A stretch of DNA of 64,000 bases from Branchiostoma belcheri (GCF_001625305.1 NW_017803884.1:143541-207540), one strand, 5' to 3'; counted from the stretch's first letter, positions 1 to 9,990 are shown. Program-made: numbers and translations. Notes: generated by a model from the letters alone, not told the origin.

Positions 1-1028
1 AAATGGCCATCGATGCCGCAAGCGACTGGCGGGTGAAACGTTACGTCGGGAGTACGAGGATGAGCCGCCAGGTCGAGGTACTAAGTAGTAGAGCTGTGGA
101 ACGAGGAAGAGGTAAAAAGAGCAACAGCTAGAGATAGGTCCTCGGGTATAGGTCGCGTATGTTTAGTCAAGGCCAGTATTAAAGGCTGGGGTAGGGAATA
201 ACCCCAAGTCGACCATAATGCTCAGTACCCAGACTGTCTTTAGGGTAGAGGACGCAAGAAAGGAGAAGGCTGGACGGAAATGAGCGGGACAAAAATAAAT
301 CCCCCCCCGCCCACCCCACACTCACGGTGAGAGTCGCATGTATGACAGGGAGCAGACACTCGACACTAGCTCGCCGAGGTCTTTTCCACCCAATCCTTAA
401 TCGATCACCTTGGCGAGAGTGGAAATATATAATGGTTGAATGGGGTGCTTGAGAGGTCATTGACCTCACCTCTTCACTATGGTTGGTTGGCTGGTTTTAT
501 TATAGGTCTGTTAGTGCTGTTAATGATAGCAGGTTGTCGTATATTTGTATTGCTTTATTTTAAAGGATTTTTACATTATCACCCCTATTTTATGGTAGTG
601 TGGTCTGTGTTTAATCCTAGTTGAGACACAGGCTATGTATTTTTATCCCTGTTTGACAGGCTATATATTTCTTTGGTCTGGTTTTTTTTAATTCATTGAC
701 CTGCCGGCCTTGCTAATGGTGTGGTTTGTTTGTGTTGTTAGTGATGAATCGAAATGGCAACACTATCAATCAAAATGTCCAGCTGTAAAGGCTGGGTGTG
801 TAGGGTGGGTGATGGCGGTGTAGTGGTTATGCTGCATGTGCGTGTATTGGGCCATGCTGATTGTGTGGTGGATTTCTCTGGCGCGGCCGCGGTTAAAGTC
901 TCCTCTGGCAAAGATCTTCTCCTGAACATACCTATAACAATGAACACATCCGATAACATAAAACAGAACCCTAACAACACCAACCTCCTCCATGGAGGGA
1001 AGATGTCTACGACTTCTACTTGTTTTTA
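1..1028. other. No supported gene; AT-rich sequence with short GC-rich start
   Basis: The first 110 bases read openly on the plus strand and stop at a TAG, so they could be the tail of an exon that begins left of the window, but no domain is recognisable. A run of C and GC-rich sequence sits near 300-320. The remainder has only short overlapping open frames with no coding signature. Confidence 0.4.
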
Positions 1029-1129
1029 CTATGCATTTGATATATGAACAAAAACGTTAGATTCAGTTAAGTGCTTGACGTACGCATGGTAAATTAAATG
1101 GACAAGTATTAAAGCATATATCATCTTTG

Positions 1130-1391
1130 TATGCTCAGTTGCTGATGGTATATGATGATAAGGATCATGGAAAGTGTCCCTTATCTTCCACACATAACAA
1201 CTGGGTATTACTACCCTGTCGCCCTCTCCCAGCCGGCCATACTGCCACAAAACAAAATTCCTATAACCAGCGTGCCTAAACTCCTTGTGGTCAGCTCCGG
1301 GTTCTTCCTCATCTTGGATCGCCAGCACATCGTTTCTGAAGAACCTTGCAAGCCGCAAAGTGCCAGGGTCAAGTATGAACAAGTCCATGTC
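1130..1391 (-). CDS. P2X7 ballast-like domain exon, copy 1 (diverged)
   Basis: This exon codes for the C-terminal half of the P2X purinoceptor 7 intracellular (ballast, P2RX7_C) domain, a zinc-binding module. It opens right after a good acceptor (polypyrimidine tract then TAG) with DMDLFILDPGTL and continues with EFRHAGYRNFVLWQYGRL, RVVIPSCYVWKIRDTF, which carry the family's Y-R...W, G-R-L and I-P-x-C...I-R signature. Compared with copies 2 and 3 it is the most diverged and its last residues differ (a run of His instead of the HYTGYI end). No P2X channel segment is visible nearby, so it is an exon of a stand-alone domain protein, or of a gene running out of the window. What lies upstream on this strand is unknown. 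Confidence 0.65.
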
Positions 1392-2269
1392 CTAGAAAAA
1401 GAAAAGAGTGCTTTCATGACTGTATGTGTTTGTATGTGCTATGTACATATATTCAAGTTGGTTATGTTTACATAGATTAAAAAAAGGAATGTACACAGTA
1501 TAGTCCCATACCTGTGTTCTTCACTACGTCAATATACATTCCGCGTTTAAAGTCCAAGTTCCGTACGTACTCTTACACATCAAGTCCATTTCACAAAAAT
1601 CATTGCCCTTTTCCGCGCCAGTGTCGTTGAGTCCGAGTTTGTCTGTCCTGTTTTCCGTGAGGTTTCCAGTGTTTACTCCCACATGTGACCCATGTAGGGG
1701 ACGCCTTGCGGGTTGGGGTAACAGTCGCTAACCAATTGGAAGTTACACAGTCCGGCATAACCTTTGGCTTAGCCGGCTTCCATCATGAGCTCCCTTTTCT
1801 TCTGCTGGTATTGTGCCTTCTCCCATCCCCCTTGTTATGAATCAATCCCCAGAAGCGTTTGTACTTGGATTGTCGGGTGCCCGAATTCTTTGTGAGGCCG
1901 TTTGCGGTGCAGGAGGGGGCCCTTTCTCTCCGACCTTGATATTCTATATCACTTCATAGTGTCGTTTTGACTACTTCCCGTCCCCAGAGAACCGGTAAAG
2001 ATCCCGAAGCCAGGAAGGAGTTGACCCTGTCCCTGACTTACCTTAGCAAGCTCCAGGAGAATCCCAGTCAAAACATTTACAGTGATGTTTGTGTCCATCC
2101 TGAATTTGGGCGTCCAGACGTATACGAATGCCTTGTTTTGACCATGTGCCAAGGCACCAATCAGGTGACCTTTCATAGGCGTTAAACCTGCATGTTACTG
2201 TGAACACAAAGGTGTTTCAATGTCAAATACTGAAGGTATCTTAGAGACTACATACAAAGTCGGTGATGC
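1392..2269. other. Intron or intergenic sequence, no gene seen
   Basis: This is the spacer between ballast exon copies 1 and 2. It includes a stretch around 1949-2180 that is open on both strands but has no recognisable domain. Nothing else can be supported. Confidence 0.3.
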
Positions 2270-2677
2270 TATCGATATAACTGTCTCTATCTGTACTTAA
2301 GTTTACTCTAAGTCTTTCTGTCCTTGCTGCTTTATTTTAAAAGACTGGACCTGTCCGCACCATTTGCCTACTTCTTTGGACAGGCTTCATATATATCGAT
2401 GTTAGAGACCACATGTTAGAGAATAGTTAACCTTTATTGTTACATCATACATATACTCTGTACGTAAGATGACGTTATCCACACATGTATGTAACTTTGT
2501 TAGATCTTTAGTTAAGTTGTAGAAGACCATACAAAAGTCTCTGTACTTTTTTGTTGTGTCAATAAAGAATCTACTTTATCTTCCAGGTGAGGGACATTTG
2601 TCAATGTCAACTATATCTACTGACTAATGTGTAATTTATTTCTCACTTTTATAAACATACAGATTTGTTTTTCTTAC

Positions 2678-2944
2678 ATGTCTGTTAGCTATGTAGCCAG
2701 TGTAGTGGCTTTGGGGGTCGGGGTAGGTGTCCCTTATCCTCCAAACACAACAGCTAGGGATCACCACCCTGTTCCCCTCTCCCAGCCTTCCGTACTGCCA
2801 CAAGACATAGTGCCTGTAGGCAGCGTGCCGGAACTCCCTGTGGTCGGCCCCAGGCTCTTGGGGATCTTGCATTGCCAACATGTCGTTCCAGTAGTACCTG
2901 GCAAACCAGAGGGTACCTGGGTCCAGGATGTACAGGTCCATGTC
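2678..2944 (-). CDS. P2X7 ballast-like domain exon, copy 2
   Basis: An 89-codon exon with both splice signals: acceptor CTTTTTCAG before GAC ATG GAC, and donor CAT|GTAAGA at the low-coordinate end, phase 0 on both sides. It reads DMDLYILDPGTLWFARYYW, then the diagnostic HAAYRHYVLWQYGRL, NRVVIPSCCVWRIRDTY and HYTGYIANRH. These are the Y-R-x-Y/W, G-R-L, I-P-x-C and I-R-x-x-x-P features of the P2RX7_C (ballast) family. The Cys-rich N-terminal half of the domain is missing and would have to be in an upstream exon. In vertebrate P2X7 the domain is cytosolic; in lancelets and other invertebrates it is common in non-channel proteins. The partner exons are not identified. Confidence 0.75.
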
Positions 2945-3182
2945 CTGAAAAAGATACGATGAAAAGATATCAATATAACTGTCTCCAGCTGTACTTACGT
3001 TTACTCTTTCTGTCCCTTATCCTTGCTGCTTTTTTTAAAGACTGGACCCGTCTGCACCATTTGCCTACTCCTTTAGACAGGCTTCGTATTTTTTAGATGA
3101 GGGACATTTGTCAATGTCCACTAAATCTACTGACTTATGTATAATCTACTTCTCACGAAGGTAAAGATACTGTTGTTGTTAC

Positions 3183-3448
3183 AGCCTGTTTGATATGTAG
3201 CCAGTGTAGTGGCTTTGGAGGTCGGGGTAGGTGTCCCTTATCCTCCAAACACAACAGCTAGGGATCACCACCCTGTTCCCCTCTCTCAGCCTTCCGTACT
3301 GCCACAAGACATAGTGCCTGTAGGCAGCGTGCCGGAACTCCCTGTGGTCGGCCCCAGGCTCTTGGGGATCCTGCAGGGCCAACATGTCGTTCCAGTAATA
3401 CCTGGCAAACCAGAGGGTACATGGGTCCAGGATGTACAGGTCCATGTC
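3183..3448 (-). CDS. P2X7 ballast-like domain exon, copy 3
   Basis: Almost identical to copy 2 over the whole exon and its acceptor. It begins DMDLYILDPCTLWFARYYW and ends HYTGYISNRL. A Gly to Cys change near the start and a changed final residue set it apart from copy 2. The donor is weaker (CT|GTAACA) and would shift the exit phase by one base, so this copy may be spliced differently or be decaying. It is the first copy met on the minus strand, with copies 2 and 1 following downstream. Confidence 0.7.
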
Positions 3449-3490
3449 CTGAAAAAGATAAGATAAAAAGATATCAATATAACTGTCTCA

Positions 3491-4200
3491 CGGCAAGTGG
3501 ATGGTCATTTTCACTTGCCCGAACCAATATTTCACTTGCCCGAAATAATGACATATCTCTATGCAATATCATTTACTTGCAGCAAGGAAAAGAAGGTTTC
3601 TAGGCATTTAAAATCATTTAGCCATGTTTTAACTACAAGATCAAGGTCTTGGGAGTCTTCTACCTTTTTATAATTGGAAATTCAATTTGTGTGGATGTGT
3701 GAATGTCATCATTGATCATACACTTAAGCTGGTAAATGTGTAATAACAAATAAAACAGCTGAGCAGAGCATCTCAGACAGAACTGAAGTCTCAAGAACAC
3801 AAGTTCAACTTCTTTATTAATTGCTTAAATAGTGATACAAGTCTTAGTGTACAGTTGTCAGAAAGTCTTAGTTACTCTGAGTCTGACAATACAAGTCAAG
3901 TACGAATCTTAAAGTTTAAGGCAGTATCTGCAGTATCTGGCATTCTGCACTCACTCACTCACTGACTATCTGCCTCCAAACATACATAACACAGGAATCT
4001 TAAGGTGGTTAAGGCGGTATCTACCTTAATTCAAACTTAACTCAGTAATCAATAACAAATACACTCAAATCACTGAAACATCATGTACAAAACATACTAG
4101 TCTAGTGCCAAGTCTAAGTTACTGTACTCTCAGACACTCTAAGACATTTCCCTGATCATGGTCTAGATCTGACTGAAGCCGTAAGAATCTGAAAGCTAAA
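3491..4200. other. Non-coding, contains a CACTTGCCCGA repeat motif
   Basis: The start (3490-3545) has two copies of CACTTGCCCGAA separated by about 20 bases. A related motif occurs at 51345-51400 and 52395-52450. The rest is AT-rich with short direct repeats such as AGTCTTAG... and CACTCACTCACTC near 3950. No gene was found. Confidence 0.4.
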
Positions 4201-4208
4201 CATGAACT

Positions 4209-4922
4209 TCAGAAGACTGGGGGTGCCTGGGAACTCAGCGGTTCTGCTGCTGCATTTGGGGCTGCCTGCCACCATGCTTCAGCACCAGCAAGTGCTGCAT
4301 GGTAGGCCTGGGCTGAAGGTCCTTCCAAACTGATGTACATCAGCTGAGACAGCATGGATACCTCCAGCTTGGACCTCCAGTCCGTCTTCACATGCCTCAT
4401 GCAGCTGAACCCCCGCTCCACAGCAGCAGTAGCTAGGGGGGAAGACCAGAATGATTTCAATAAGATGTAAAACGTTGGAGAACTCTTCCCTCAGCTGGGC
4501 ATCGAGGAAGATATTCTCCCACATCTGCCCAAGCCGGCCCCTCGGCTGGCGGCGGCGGCGCATAATGTGCCTTGATTGCAGGCCACTCCCGTCGCAGGGC
4601 GTCCGCCTCAAAACCATTCCTGGCCACAGGCTGGAAGTGGGCGGCGAGGGTGCGGAGGTGCTCGAACCCAAACCCTGCCAGGGTGTCATCCACAGGCCAC
4701 TCACGGGGGTCCACGATCTTGGCTGCTGAACGGTGGACCTCAGTGCCATCCAGTCTTTCCGTCAGGTGGTCGGTGACACTTTGAAATTCTCGTCTTTTTC
4801 TCCAGGTGGTCGAAACCATGGCCTCGTGGGTTTTCCACCGACAACTTGTCAAACTTAGCCCGTTTTGTCCATTTTGAACTTTGCTTGTCCTCACCCGTGT
4901 GTATCATGATGTGCGCTTTCAA
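4209..4922 (-). pseudogene. hAT-superfamily transposase, C-terminal part, frameshifted
   Basis: On the minus strand the segment near 4457-4780 reads AAKIVDPREWPVDD, GFGFEHLRTLAAHF and ADALRREWPAIKAHY. This is the spacer typical of ZNF862-like hAT proteins ahead of the dimerisation domain. After a frameshift near 4440-4460, 4209-4440 reads AVERGFSCMRHVKTDWRSKL, then LMYISLEGP. This is the hAT C-terminal dimerisation motif (ERgFS...K...R..L...LM.I). hAT transposases are nuclear DDE enzymes that cut and paste with 8-bp target duplications. Only the last part of the protein is present and it is spread over at least two frames, so it is inactive. Terminal repeats were not found. Confidence 0.8.
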
Positions 4923-5010
4923 CTGCCCGAATGTTCGTCGTGTTTGCTACACTCCTCACACTTTCTAGCGTCTCACACCAGTGTGCGTGCCCTATTGCTG
5001 ATAGATGGTT
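4880..5010 (-). pseudogene. Single C2H2 zinc finger remnant
   Basis: The minus strand reads CEECSK in one frame and, after a one-base shift, TFGQLKAHIMIHTGE. Together they give the spacing of a C2H2 finger with a TGE-type linker. It lies just upstream of the hAT remnant, and hAT proteins of the ZNF862 type often carry zinc fingers, so it may be part of the same gene. The frameshift makes it a remnant. Confidence 0.5.
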
Positions 5011-5122
5011 TTGAAATCTGGAGAAATATCCAAAATCGTTTTCTCCTTTCATAGTTGTCTTCTGCATGTTTTTCATCTCTTTGTGTTTTACTACCATCAT
5101 GTTTGTACTGGCCATGTAGTTG

Positions 5123-5467
5123 TCAGTCGTCCCCGGCGTTTCCTTTTTGGGGGCTTCTGAGTGGGAGGATCTTTGAGTCATGTGGATTACGTCTCATTTC
5201 TTCCAACATGGTTGACAGCCCATCCTTTACTGCATTCTGATAACACATACCTGAGAATGTGCCCATCTCTACTGTTGCTCTCACTTCGGCTTGAATGGTA
5301 TGCCGTAGTATGTCTTCAGCTGTTGTTCCTTTGCATGATGCAACAGTGTCAGGTGTGGAAACACTGTGCATCATCATCTGGCCAGCACCCACATTGTTTA
5401 TGCCATCTGCTATGTACTGTGCTAGAAAAAAACCCGGGATAGTGTACAGCCGTAAACCTACCTTCAA
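5123..5467 (-). pseudogene. Exon related to the C-terminus of SWIM/MULE-type proteins
   Basis: The frame AVKDGLSTMLEEMRRNPHD closely resembles the plus-strand segment AVKDELTTMYEEMRGRAPHD at 26535-26600, which follows a SWIM zinc finger. This minus-strand segment is therefore likely another copy of the tail of that transposase-derived family. It continues upstream with AQYIADGINNVGAGQMMMH and VSTPDTVASC. A frame change near 5160 carries reading on into NYMASTNMMVVKHKEMKN. The upstream half is duplicated at 5604-5783. No intact start or full domain is present. Confidence 0.5.
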
Positions 5468-5783
5468 ATTGTAATACTAGTACTTCCAAAATCTAGTACC
5501 CGTAGTTTTCTTGGCAGGCCTTTTTCGCTTCTTGGTGGTTGGGAGACGGTGACCGGGGAGGCGTTGTTGTCGGGCTTGGTTCTGATTACAGCGGAGTTTC
5601 GAAAACACATACCTGAGGATGTGCCCATCTCTACTGTTGCTCTCACTTCGGCTTGGATGGTATGCCGTAGTATGTCTTCAACTGTTTGCAGGATGCTACA
5701 GTGTCAGGTGTGGAAACACTGTGCATCATCATCTGGCCAGCTGGGCGGCACCCACATTGTCTACACCATCTGCTATGTACTGT
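5242..5783. repeat. Direct duplication of a ~180-bp exon-bearing block
   Basis: 5242-5422 and 5604-5783 are near-identical. Both start AACACATACCTGAGRATGTG and end near GCTATGTACTGT, and contain CAGTGTCAGGTGTGGAAACA. The second copy differs by a short deletion and by an extra GGGC near 5750. The copies are in the same orientation, 362 bp apart. Confidence 0.8.
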
Positions 5784-6410
5784 TGAAAGAATGCAAAAAG
5801 ATGTGTTGCATGTACACATATGATATGATACATTATTTTAACTTACTAAAATGTTAAATTCAGCTAAAATGTTTAATTCAGCTAATACGACAGGACCTAC
5901 ATGTCACCTTCTCTGACACCTTCCCCCGCCTACCTGGTCCCCCGGCGGCGGGCGTACCTGGTTTAGGGGGTTAGCAGACTGAGTGCGGCTAGTATCATAG
6001 CTAGACCTACGGGGAGCGCTATCGTTATTCCCTCCGCTGGAGTCCGGGCAGTCTCTCTTGATATGCCCGGGTTCTCAAAGTTCCTGTTTGTTTTTAAAAT
6101 GAATTAAACCATCTAATGGTTGGTTAGTGGGTGGGTGGGTGGCTGGTTGATGATACTTCTATAGAACAGCTTTTAACTTGCATCTACACTCACAGATTTT
6201 AACTTGCATCTACACTCATTTCCAGGCTTTGTTGACAATAGACAAGCATAAAAACAAAACATTATACGCAAATGCTATAGAGCTAGAGACAATCGATAAC
6301 TTGAGTTCTATGACTACCTATACACATGGAAAGGAAAACATGATCCAACAAACTTCTTGTAATCACTCTTCAAATGATGTGTATAGAAAACAGAACATCA
6401 TACACAAATG

Positions 6411-6917
6411 CTATAGACAATCAATAACTAGAGTTCTATGACGGGGTCCCTTCATCAGCCAGCTTAGCAGTGGATAGGCAGGGTCACCCAGGAGCATGAT
6501 CGAGCATGATCGAGCATGATCGCTGAGATCTTGTCCGCCGGCGTCCTCGTTTTCTTCACAGGCGACGTCAGGTGTAGAGCATGGGAACAGGACGCCGCTG
6601 AGGTCTTGTCCGCCGGCGTCCTCGTTTTCTTCACAGGCGACGTCAGGTGTAGAGCATGGGAACAGGACGCCGCTGAGGTCTTGTCCGCCGGCGTCCTCGT
6701 TTTCTTCACAGGCGACGTCAGGTGTAGAGCATGGGAACAGGACGCCGCTGAGGTCTTGTCCGCCGGCGTCATCGTTTTCTACACAGGCGACGTCAGGTGT
6801 AGAGCATGGGAACAGGACGCCGCTGAGATCTTGTCCGCTGGCGTCCTCGTTTTCTTCACAGGGGACGTCCGTAGACAATGCCAGCAGCATCTTCTTGGGC
6901 ATTTCAACCTCAAACAA
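6411..6917 (-). CDS. Repeat-bearing ORF of 25-residue units, function unknown
   Basis: A 168-codon open frame made mostly of 25-residue units of the form EENEDAGGQDLSGVLFPCST + PDVAC, preceded by MFEVEMPKKMLLALSTDV. The unit length is a multiple of three, so every copy keeps the frame. The opposite strand is also open through the array, as expected of a repeat without stops in either strand, so coding on this strand is not proven. Support comes from the leader: the same EVEMPKKMLLALS segment occurs in two other places (9201-9293 and 11836-11950) with conserved coding. I do not recognise the protein. Confidence 0.4.
   Translation of the reverse strand: MFEVEMPKKMLLALSTDVPCEENEDASGQDLSGVLFPCSTPDVACVENDDAGGQDLSGVLFPCSTPDVACEENEDAGGQDLSGVLFPCSTPDVACEENEDAGGQDLSGVLFPCSTPDVACEENEDAGGQDLSDHARSCSIMLLGDPAYPLLSWLMKGPRHRTLVIDCL
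6492..6521. repeat. 10-bp tandem repeat, 3 copies
   Basis: GAGCATGATC is repeated three times immediately before the 75-bp minisatellite. Confidence 0.8.
6525..6870. repeat. 75-bp minisatellite, 4.6 copies
   Basis: Units begin at 6525, 6600, 6675, 6750 and 6825, each opening GAGRTCTTGTCCGCYGGCGT. The last is cut at about 46 bases, where it runs into the GTAGACAATGCCAGCAGCAT module. Units differ by only a few bases (for example CTTCACAGG to CTACACAGG in unit 4). Confidence 0.95.
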
Positions 6918-7010
6918 TGGGCATTCCGCATGTGTTCCCGGTTATCCCCTTGACCTACCCTTTAGTGGGTTGTTGTAGCCGACATCGCTCTCGGTGGAGA
7001 CGGTAGAAGT
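6871..7010 (-). repeat. Dispersed exon-like module, copy 1
   Basis: A module whose minus strand reads QPGTHAECP then EVEMPKKMLLALS occurs three times: here, at 9201-9293 and at 11836-11950. This copy also shares the flank GGGTTGTTGTAGCCGRCATCGCTCTCGG with copy 3. Shared sequence covers coding-like and flanking bases, so these are genomic duplications of a gene or element. The function of the peptide is unknown. Confidence 0.7.
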
Positions 7011-7463
7011 TTATCTAAGTCCCGCCTCGATCCGATGCCGTTTTCGATCCGCTCCTCTTCTTCGATCATCTCCTTCGCCATCAGAATCGTTTGGAGTGAT
7101 GGCATGTTTATCCTCCCTGCCTGACGTCTGTTGATTTGCGTTGCCATCACTAACCGACTACATTGTAGTTTGGTCTGTTCCTGGCTTAGACGTCTAATGG
7201 GCTGGCAGAATGTTTGCACCAGTGAGACAATACCTTTTGTCTCCTACTGGCCGCAAGCTCATACCGGGACTTAAGCCACTGGCGGGGATTATGCTTAGAA
7301 GATCGTTTGAATTGTTGGTCTTGGTGCCATCTGCGTACTGTGGTCTCTCCCCGGATTAGCTTGTTGATCATAGCACTGCAGTCATGGGCGTGGTCAACAA
7401 TCTGCACGTCTGTTTCAACATAGGAGAATAACGTTAGTGGCACAGTAAAAGCATTGCCACGTC

Positions 7464-7558
7464 GAGCTAGACTAATGATTCAAACAATGTGTTCTATTGC
7501 TATACTAACACTGTTACATTGTCGTCAGTGAAGGATAAGATGTATTAAAGAACCTGTT
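7464..7558. repeat. Direct repeat, partner at 10300-10391
   Basis: About 95 bp from GAGCTAGACTAATGATTC to AAAGAACCT match 10300-10391 almost exactly. The partner lacks five bases (GTGAA) after CGTCGTCA. The two copies have the same orientation. Confidence 0.85.
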
Positions 7559-7581
7559 TCTTGGTGATTTATAGGAACATA

Positions 7582-7902
7582 TTACGCACGTAAAGCTTGG
7601 ACCAGACACATCGATCTATCTTCGCCTGCTAGCACCGGGAAAGTGTTCGACGTTCCGTCTCTGAGTGTTTTCCCGTATGTGTGGTTTAATAAAATCCCCT
7701 CGCCTTTCGGTAGCCAAGCCAGTTCCTCGGATTTGCACCTTCCCAGGTCTGATGCTCTGTCCGCCGCGAAGAACATCGTTTTGAAGAAGGCTTGGTCACG
7801 TGCCAGGTTGAAACGGGTGACTCCTTTTATTCCAGGGTTCTCCATCTTCCCCTTGATGTGCCCACATATGGCTGACAATTGGGCTGAAAATGCAGTTGTC
7901 AT
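7582..7902 (-). pseudogene. Tyrosine-recombinase (integrase-like) catalytic fragment
   Basis: A 106-codon minus-strand frame reads RDQAFFKTMFFAADRASDLG, then LNHTYGKTLRDGTSN and LVQALRA. This matches the core of the phage-integrase-like tyrosine recombinases found in DIRS-type and Crypton-related animal elements (the R-D-x-x-F and D-R-x-x-D-L motifs, then the G-K-T-x-R-x-G segment). Such enzymes cut and rejoin DNA through a tyrosine. The C-terminal H-x-x-R...Y block is not in this frame and none was found downstream, so the fragment is incomplete. It ends in a stop close to repeat 7464-7558. No inverted or split repeats of a complete DIRS element were seen. Confidence 0.65.
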
Positions 7903-9190
7903 GCTGGTTAGTAAAGGAAAATACGGAGATTTTGGTGTTTACATGTGCAGAACTAATAGCTAAATGTCGCTGGTAGTAGTGACGGAAAACCTTTCATGTT
8001 TATCCTAACGCACAGATAACTAGTTCCATTTATCCACAACTTTTACAACTGATGTGTTCAAAATTTGTTTGCAAACAGCAAAGAAATTTGCGAGGTTCAT
8101 CCTCATCTTGTAACTGTCGTGTTGGTAGCAAACCCTCTTGTCAACATACACCAGTACTGCGTTGTTGTAGGATTCACAGTAGTGGGTGTCCTTGGCCTAG
8201 TGTCGGGGTGAAGGGATGGAATAGTGATTAGTAAAATGTATCATTTTCTCACATCTTTGCAGTGAACCAAAACCCTTAAGGTACGGGTAACTAGTTTAAA
8301 GGATTGTGTTTGTCGGTCAAAGTGAAAGTTTCAAGTCGTACACAAATAATCACAAACCAAGACAAAGGACAAAGACACGCAGCGGTAGGCTCGCCGCAGG
8401 TCAGTCTTAAAAAGTAAACAACCTTTTCCTCTGGCGAGAATCATGTTGGTCAGCTTGTCCACAGAAGGGTAGACTAAACGAATCGGTTCACCTAAATATG
8501 GTACTATCCAAGTGCCCGAATGCAGGATAAACCTACATAAACATAGTTATCGGGGTTCTTGTACACAACGGTTTTGCGCATGGAGTTCGTGAGAAGTTTT
8601 TCTGCCTGTGGGTCTGTGATGATGAAATACATCCTTGCCTTTCTGACATGTCAAAATGGCATCTAATTGCGTCTTCCTAAACATGTAATTTCTTGTTATA
8701 AAATCCATATTTTGTTCCATATGCATCATTATATTTTGTTCCATATGCATCATCATATTTTGTTCCATATGCATCATTATACAAGTTTTATAAAGTCAGA
8801 CTGGACAAAAACTAATCAGCGCTTTATCTTTAACATTATTAACAAAAAAATGAAATATTCAGAGCTGTATTTACTATTTTTGTTGTCTTCTCAAGAAGTA
8901 GACAAAGGTGGAGCTGCCAAAAATAGTCACTGATCACACTGTTTTAAGCAACATATTGAGCTCCACCCGCCTTATAAAGTTAAACATATTACCAAGTATC
9001 GCGGCAGCCATGACGTACCCTGGCTAAGTGCGTCGTTCGTACCTTTCAGGTTTTTACTATCATTGTCCGTGCACTGTTTGCAGACAGCTAGCCCACTGCG
9101 CTTCAATCGCTGCTACCCATTTTCTTGGTCCAGTCGAATGTTGTGTCCCCAGTGCCCTCTGCGTCGTCGACCTTCGCAGACCGCACAGTG
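7903..9190. other. Non-coding stretch with a small tandem repeat
   Basis: No gene is supported. It contains a three-unit 24-bp repeat (8709-8780) and otherwise unremarkable sequence with short shadow frames. Confidence 0.4.
8709..8780. repeat. 24-bp tandem repeat, 3 copies
   Basis: ATTTTGTTCCATATGCATCA plus four bases, repeated at 8709, 8733 and 8757 with a single T/C difference. Confidence 0.95.
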
Positions 9191-9200
9191 CTGACTATCT

Positions 9201-9293
9201 GTAGACAATGCCAGCAGCATCTTCTTGGGCATCTCAACCTCAAACAAAGGGCATTCCGCATGTGTTCCCGGTTGTCCCATTGACCTACCCTTT
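9201..9293 (-). repeat. Dispersed exon-like module, copy 2
   Basis: Same module as 6871-7010, reading QPGTHAECPLFEVEMPKKM then LLALST on the minus strand. Here it continues into SQHCAVCEG in place of the 25-residue repeat, so this copy may show the state before the minisatellite expanded. Confidence 0.7.
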
Positions 9294-9296
9294 TCC

Positions 9297-9402
9297 CTCC
9301 TCCGTCAGGTCCTCAATGGTGACAAACTTTGCCTGACGTGCCCTCTCCTCATACTGTAGCTTAGTCTCTGGGTCAAGCTGCTTCCACTGATTATCTGTCT
9401 AC
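9297..9402 (-). CDS. HMG-box-like helix exon, copy 1
   Basis: After a possible acceptor (CTGTAG, around 9403) the minus strand reads DNQWKQLDPETKLQYEERAR and then FVTIEDLTEE. W-x-x-L-x-x-x-x-K-x-x-Y-x-x-x-A is the third-helix signature of HMG boxes (DNA-bending domains). Helices 1 and 2 are not in this exon and I did not find them next to it. A second copy lies at 17278-17372. The short length keeps the call tentative. Confidence 0.45.
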
Positions 9403-9599
9403 AGTGTCATACCGAGGGGCAAATTTTGTGCTCATTCATCTCAGGTATATTTAAATATAACAAAAAGGTAACAAAAAAATCCGTTTTCTGTAAAAAAGTC
9501 CAGTCGGTCTTTCCGGTTCCCTGTTGTGCTTGGACCTTTAACGGTTTAAGATGAGAGATAGACATAGAAGTTCTGCTGTGAAGTAAACACTGTGAAGCG

Positions 9600-9990
9600 A
9601 TTTCAGCGAAGCGCCCTACAATTGTCATGCCCGATATTTTTCCTGTTGTAGTTGGGCTTGAGTTGGGGACGAAATGTTGATACGTCTGTGTTGTAGAACG
9701 TATGAAGGTCTTAATCAGTCTCCTGTACTGTGGTGTCTTTTGTGGGGATTATATACTTTATTGTGCCATGTGAGCGTACTCTTACATTCAGCAAGTAAGA
9801 CTTGCCCACTTCTAGTTGTGTACGAAGATGAAACGTACGCGTAGCTGATGAGCGGTTCACGGTGATGTCGAAGAGTAACGGACACGATGTGAAGTGCGAA
9901 CCACAAAATGGGACACCATCCATGCCAAGTCTGTGACACAGTTTCCCTGATTTCTACAAGGTTTCTATTTTTGATTGAGACAGACACTAC
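9600..9990 (-). repeat. Duplicated coding-like module, copy 1
   Basis: The minus strand reads LEVGKSYLLNVRVRSHGT, then IKYIIPTKDTTVQE, and matches 17780-18010 (LEVDKSYLLNVRVRQHGT). The pair also shares the flanks GCGCCCTACAATTG and CCCGATATTTT. Conservation of the reading frame between the copies suggests they once coded, but the domain is not recognised. Confidence 0.6.

Larger units (their letters stand above)
2270..3490. repeat. Tandem segmental duplication carrying ballast exons 2 and 3
   Basis: Blocks recur in order. A GATATAACTGTCTC-type block is at about 2270, 2965 and 3475. A block with AAAGACTGGACC...TTTGCCTAC is at about 2338 and 3035. A block with GAGGGACATTTGTCAATGTC is at about 2588 and 3100. 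The ballast exon plus acceptor is at 2678-2944 and 3183-3448. Exon and intron sequence are both near-identical, so the duplication is recent genomic DNA and not a retrocopy. Confidence 0.8.

Noticed and set aside
179..1047. Overlapping open frames on both strands in the first kilobase
   Set aside because: No motif, no splice support and frames overlap on opposite strands. They look like chance open frames.
6490..6870. CRISPR array
   Set aside because: The repeats are adjacent with no unique spacers between them, and all other evidence is eukaryotic.
6516..6953. Plus-strand ORF through the 75-bp repeat
   Set aside because: The flanking modules conserve coding on the minus strand, so the plus frame is treated as a shadow.
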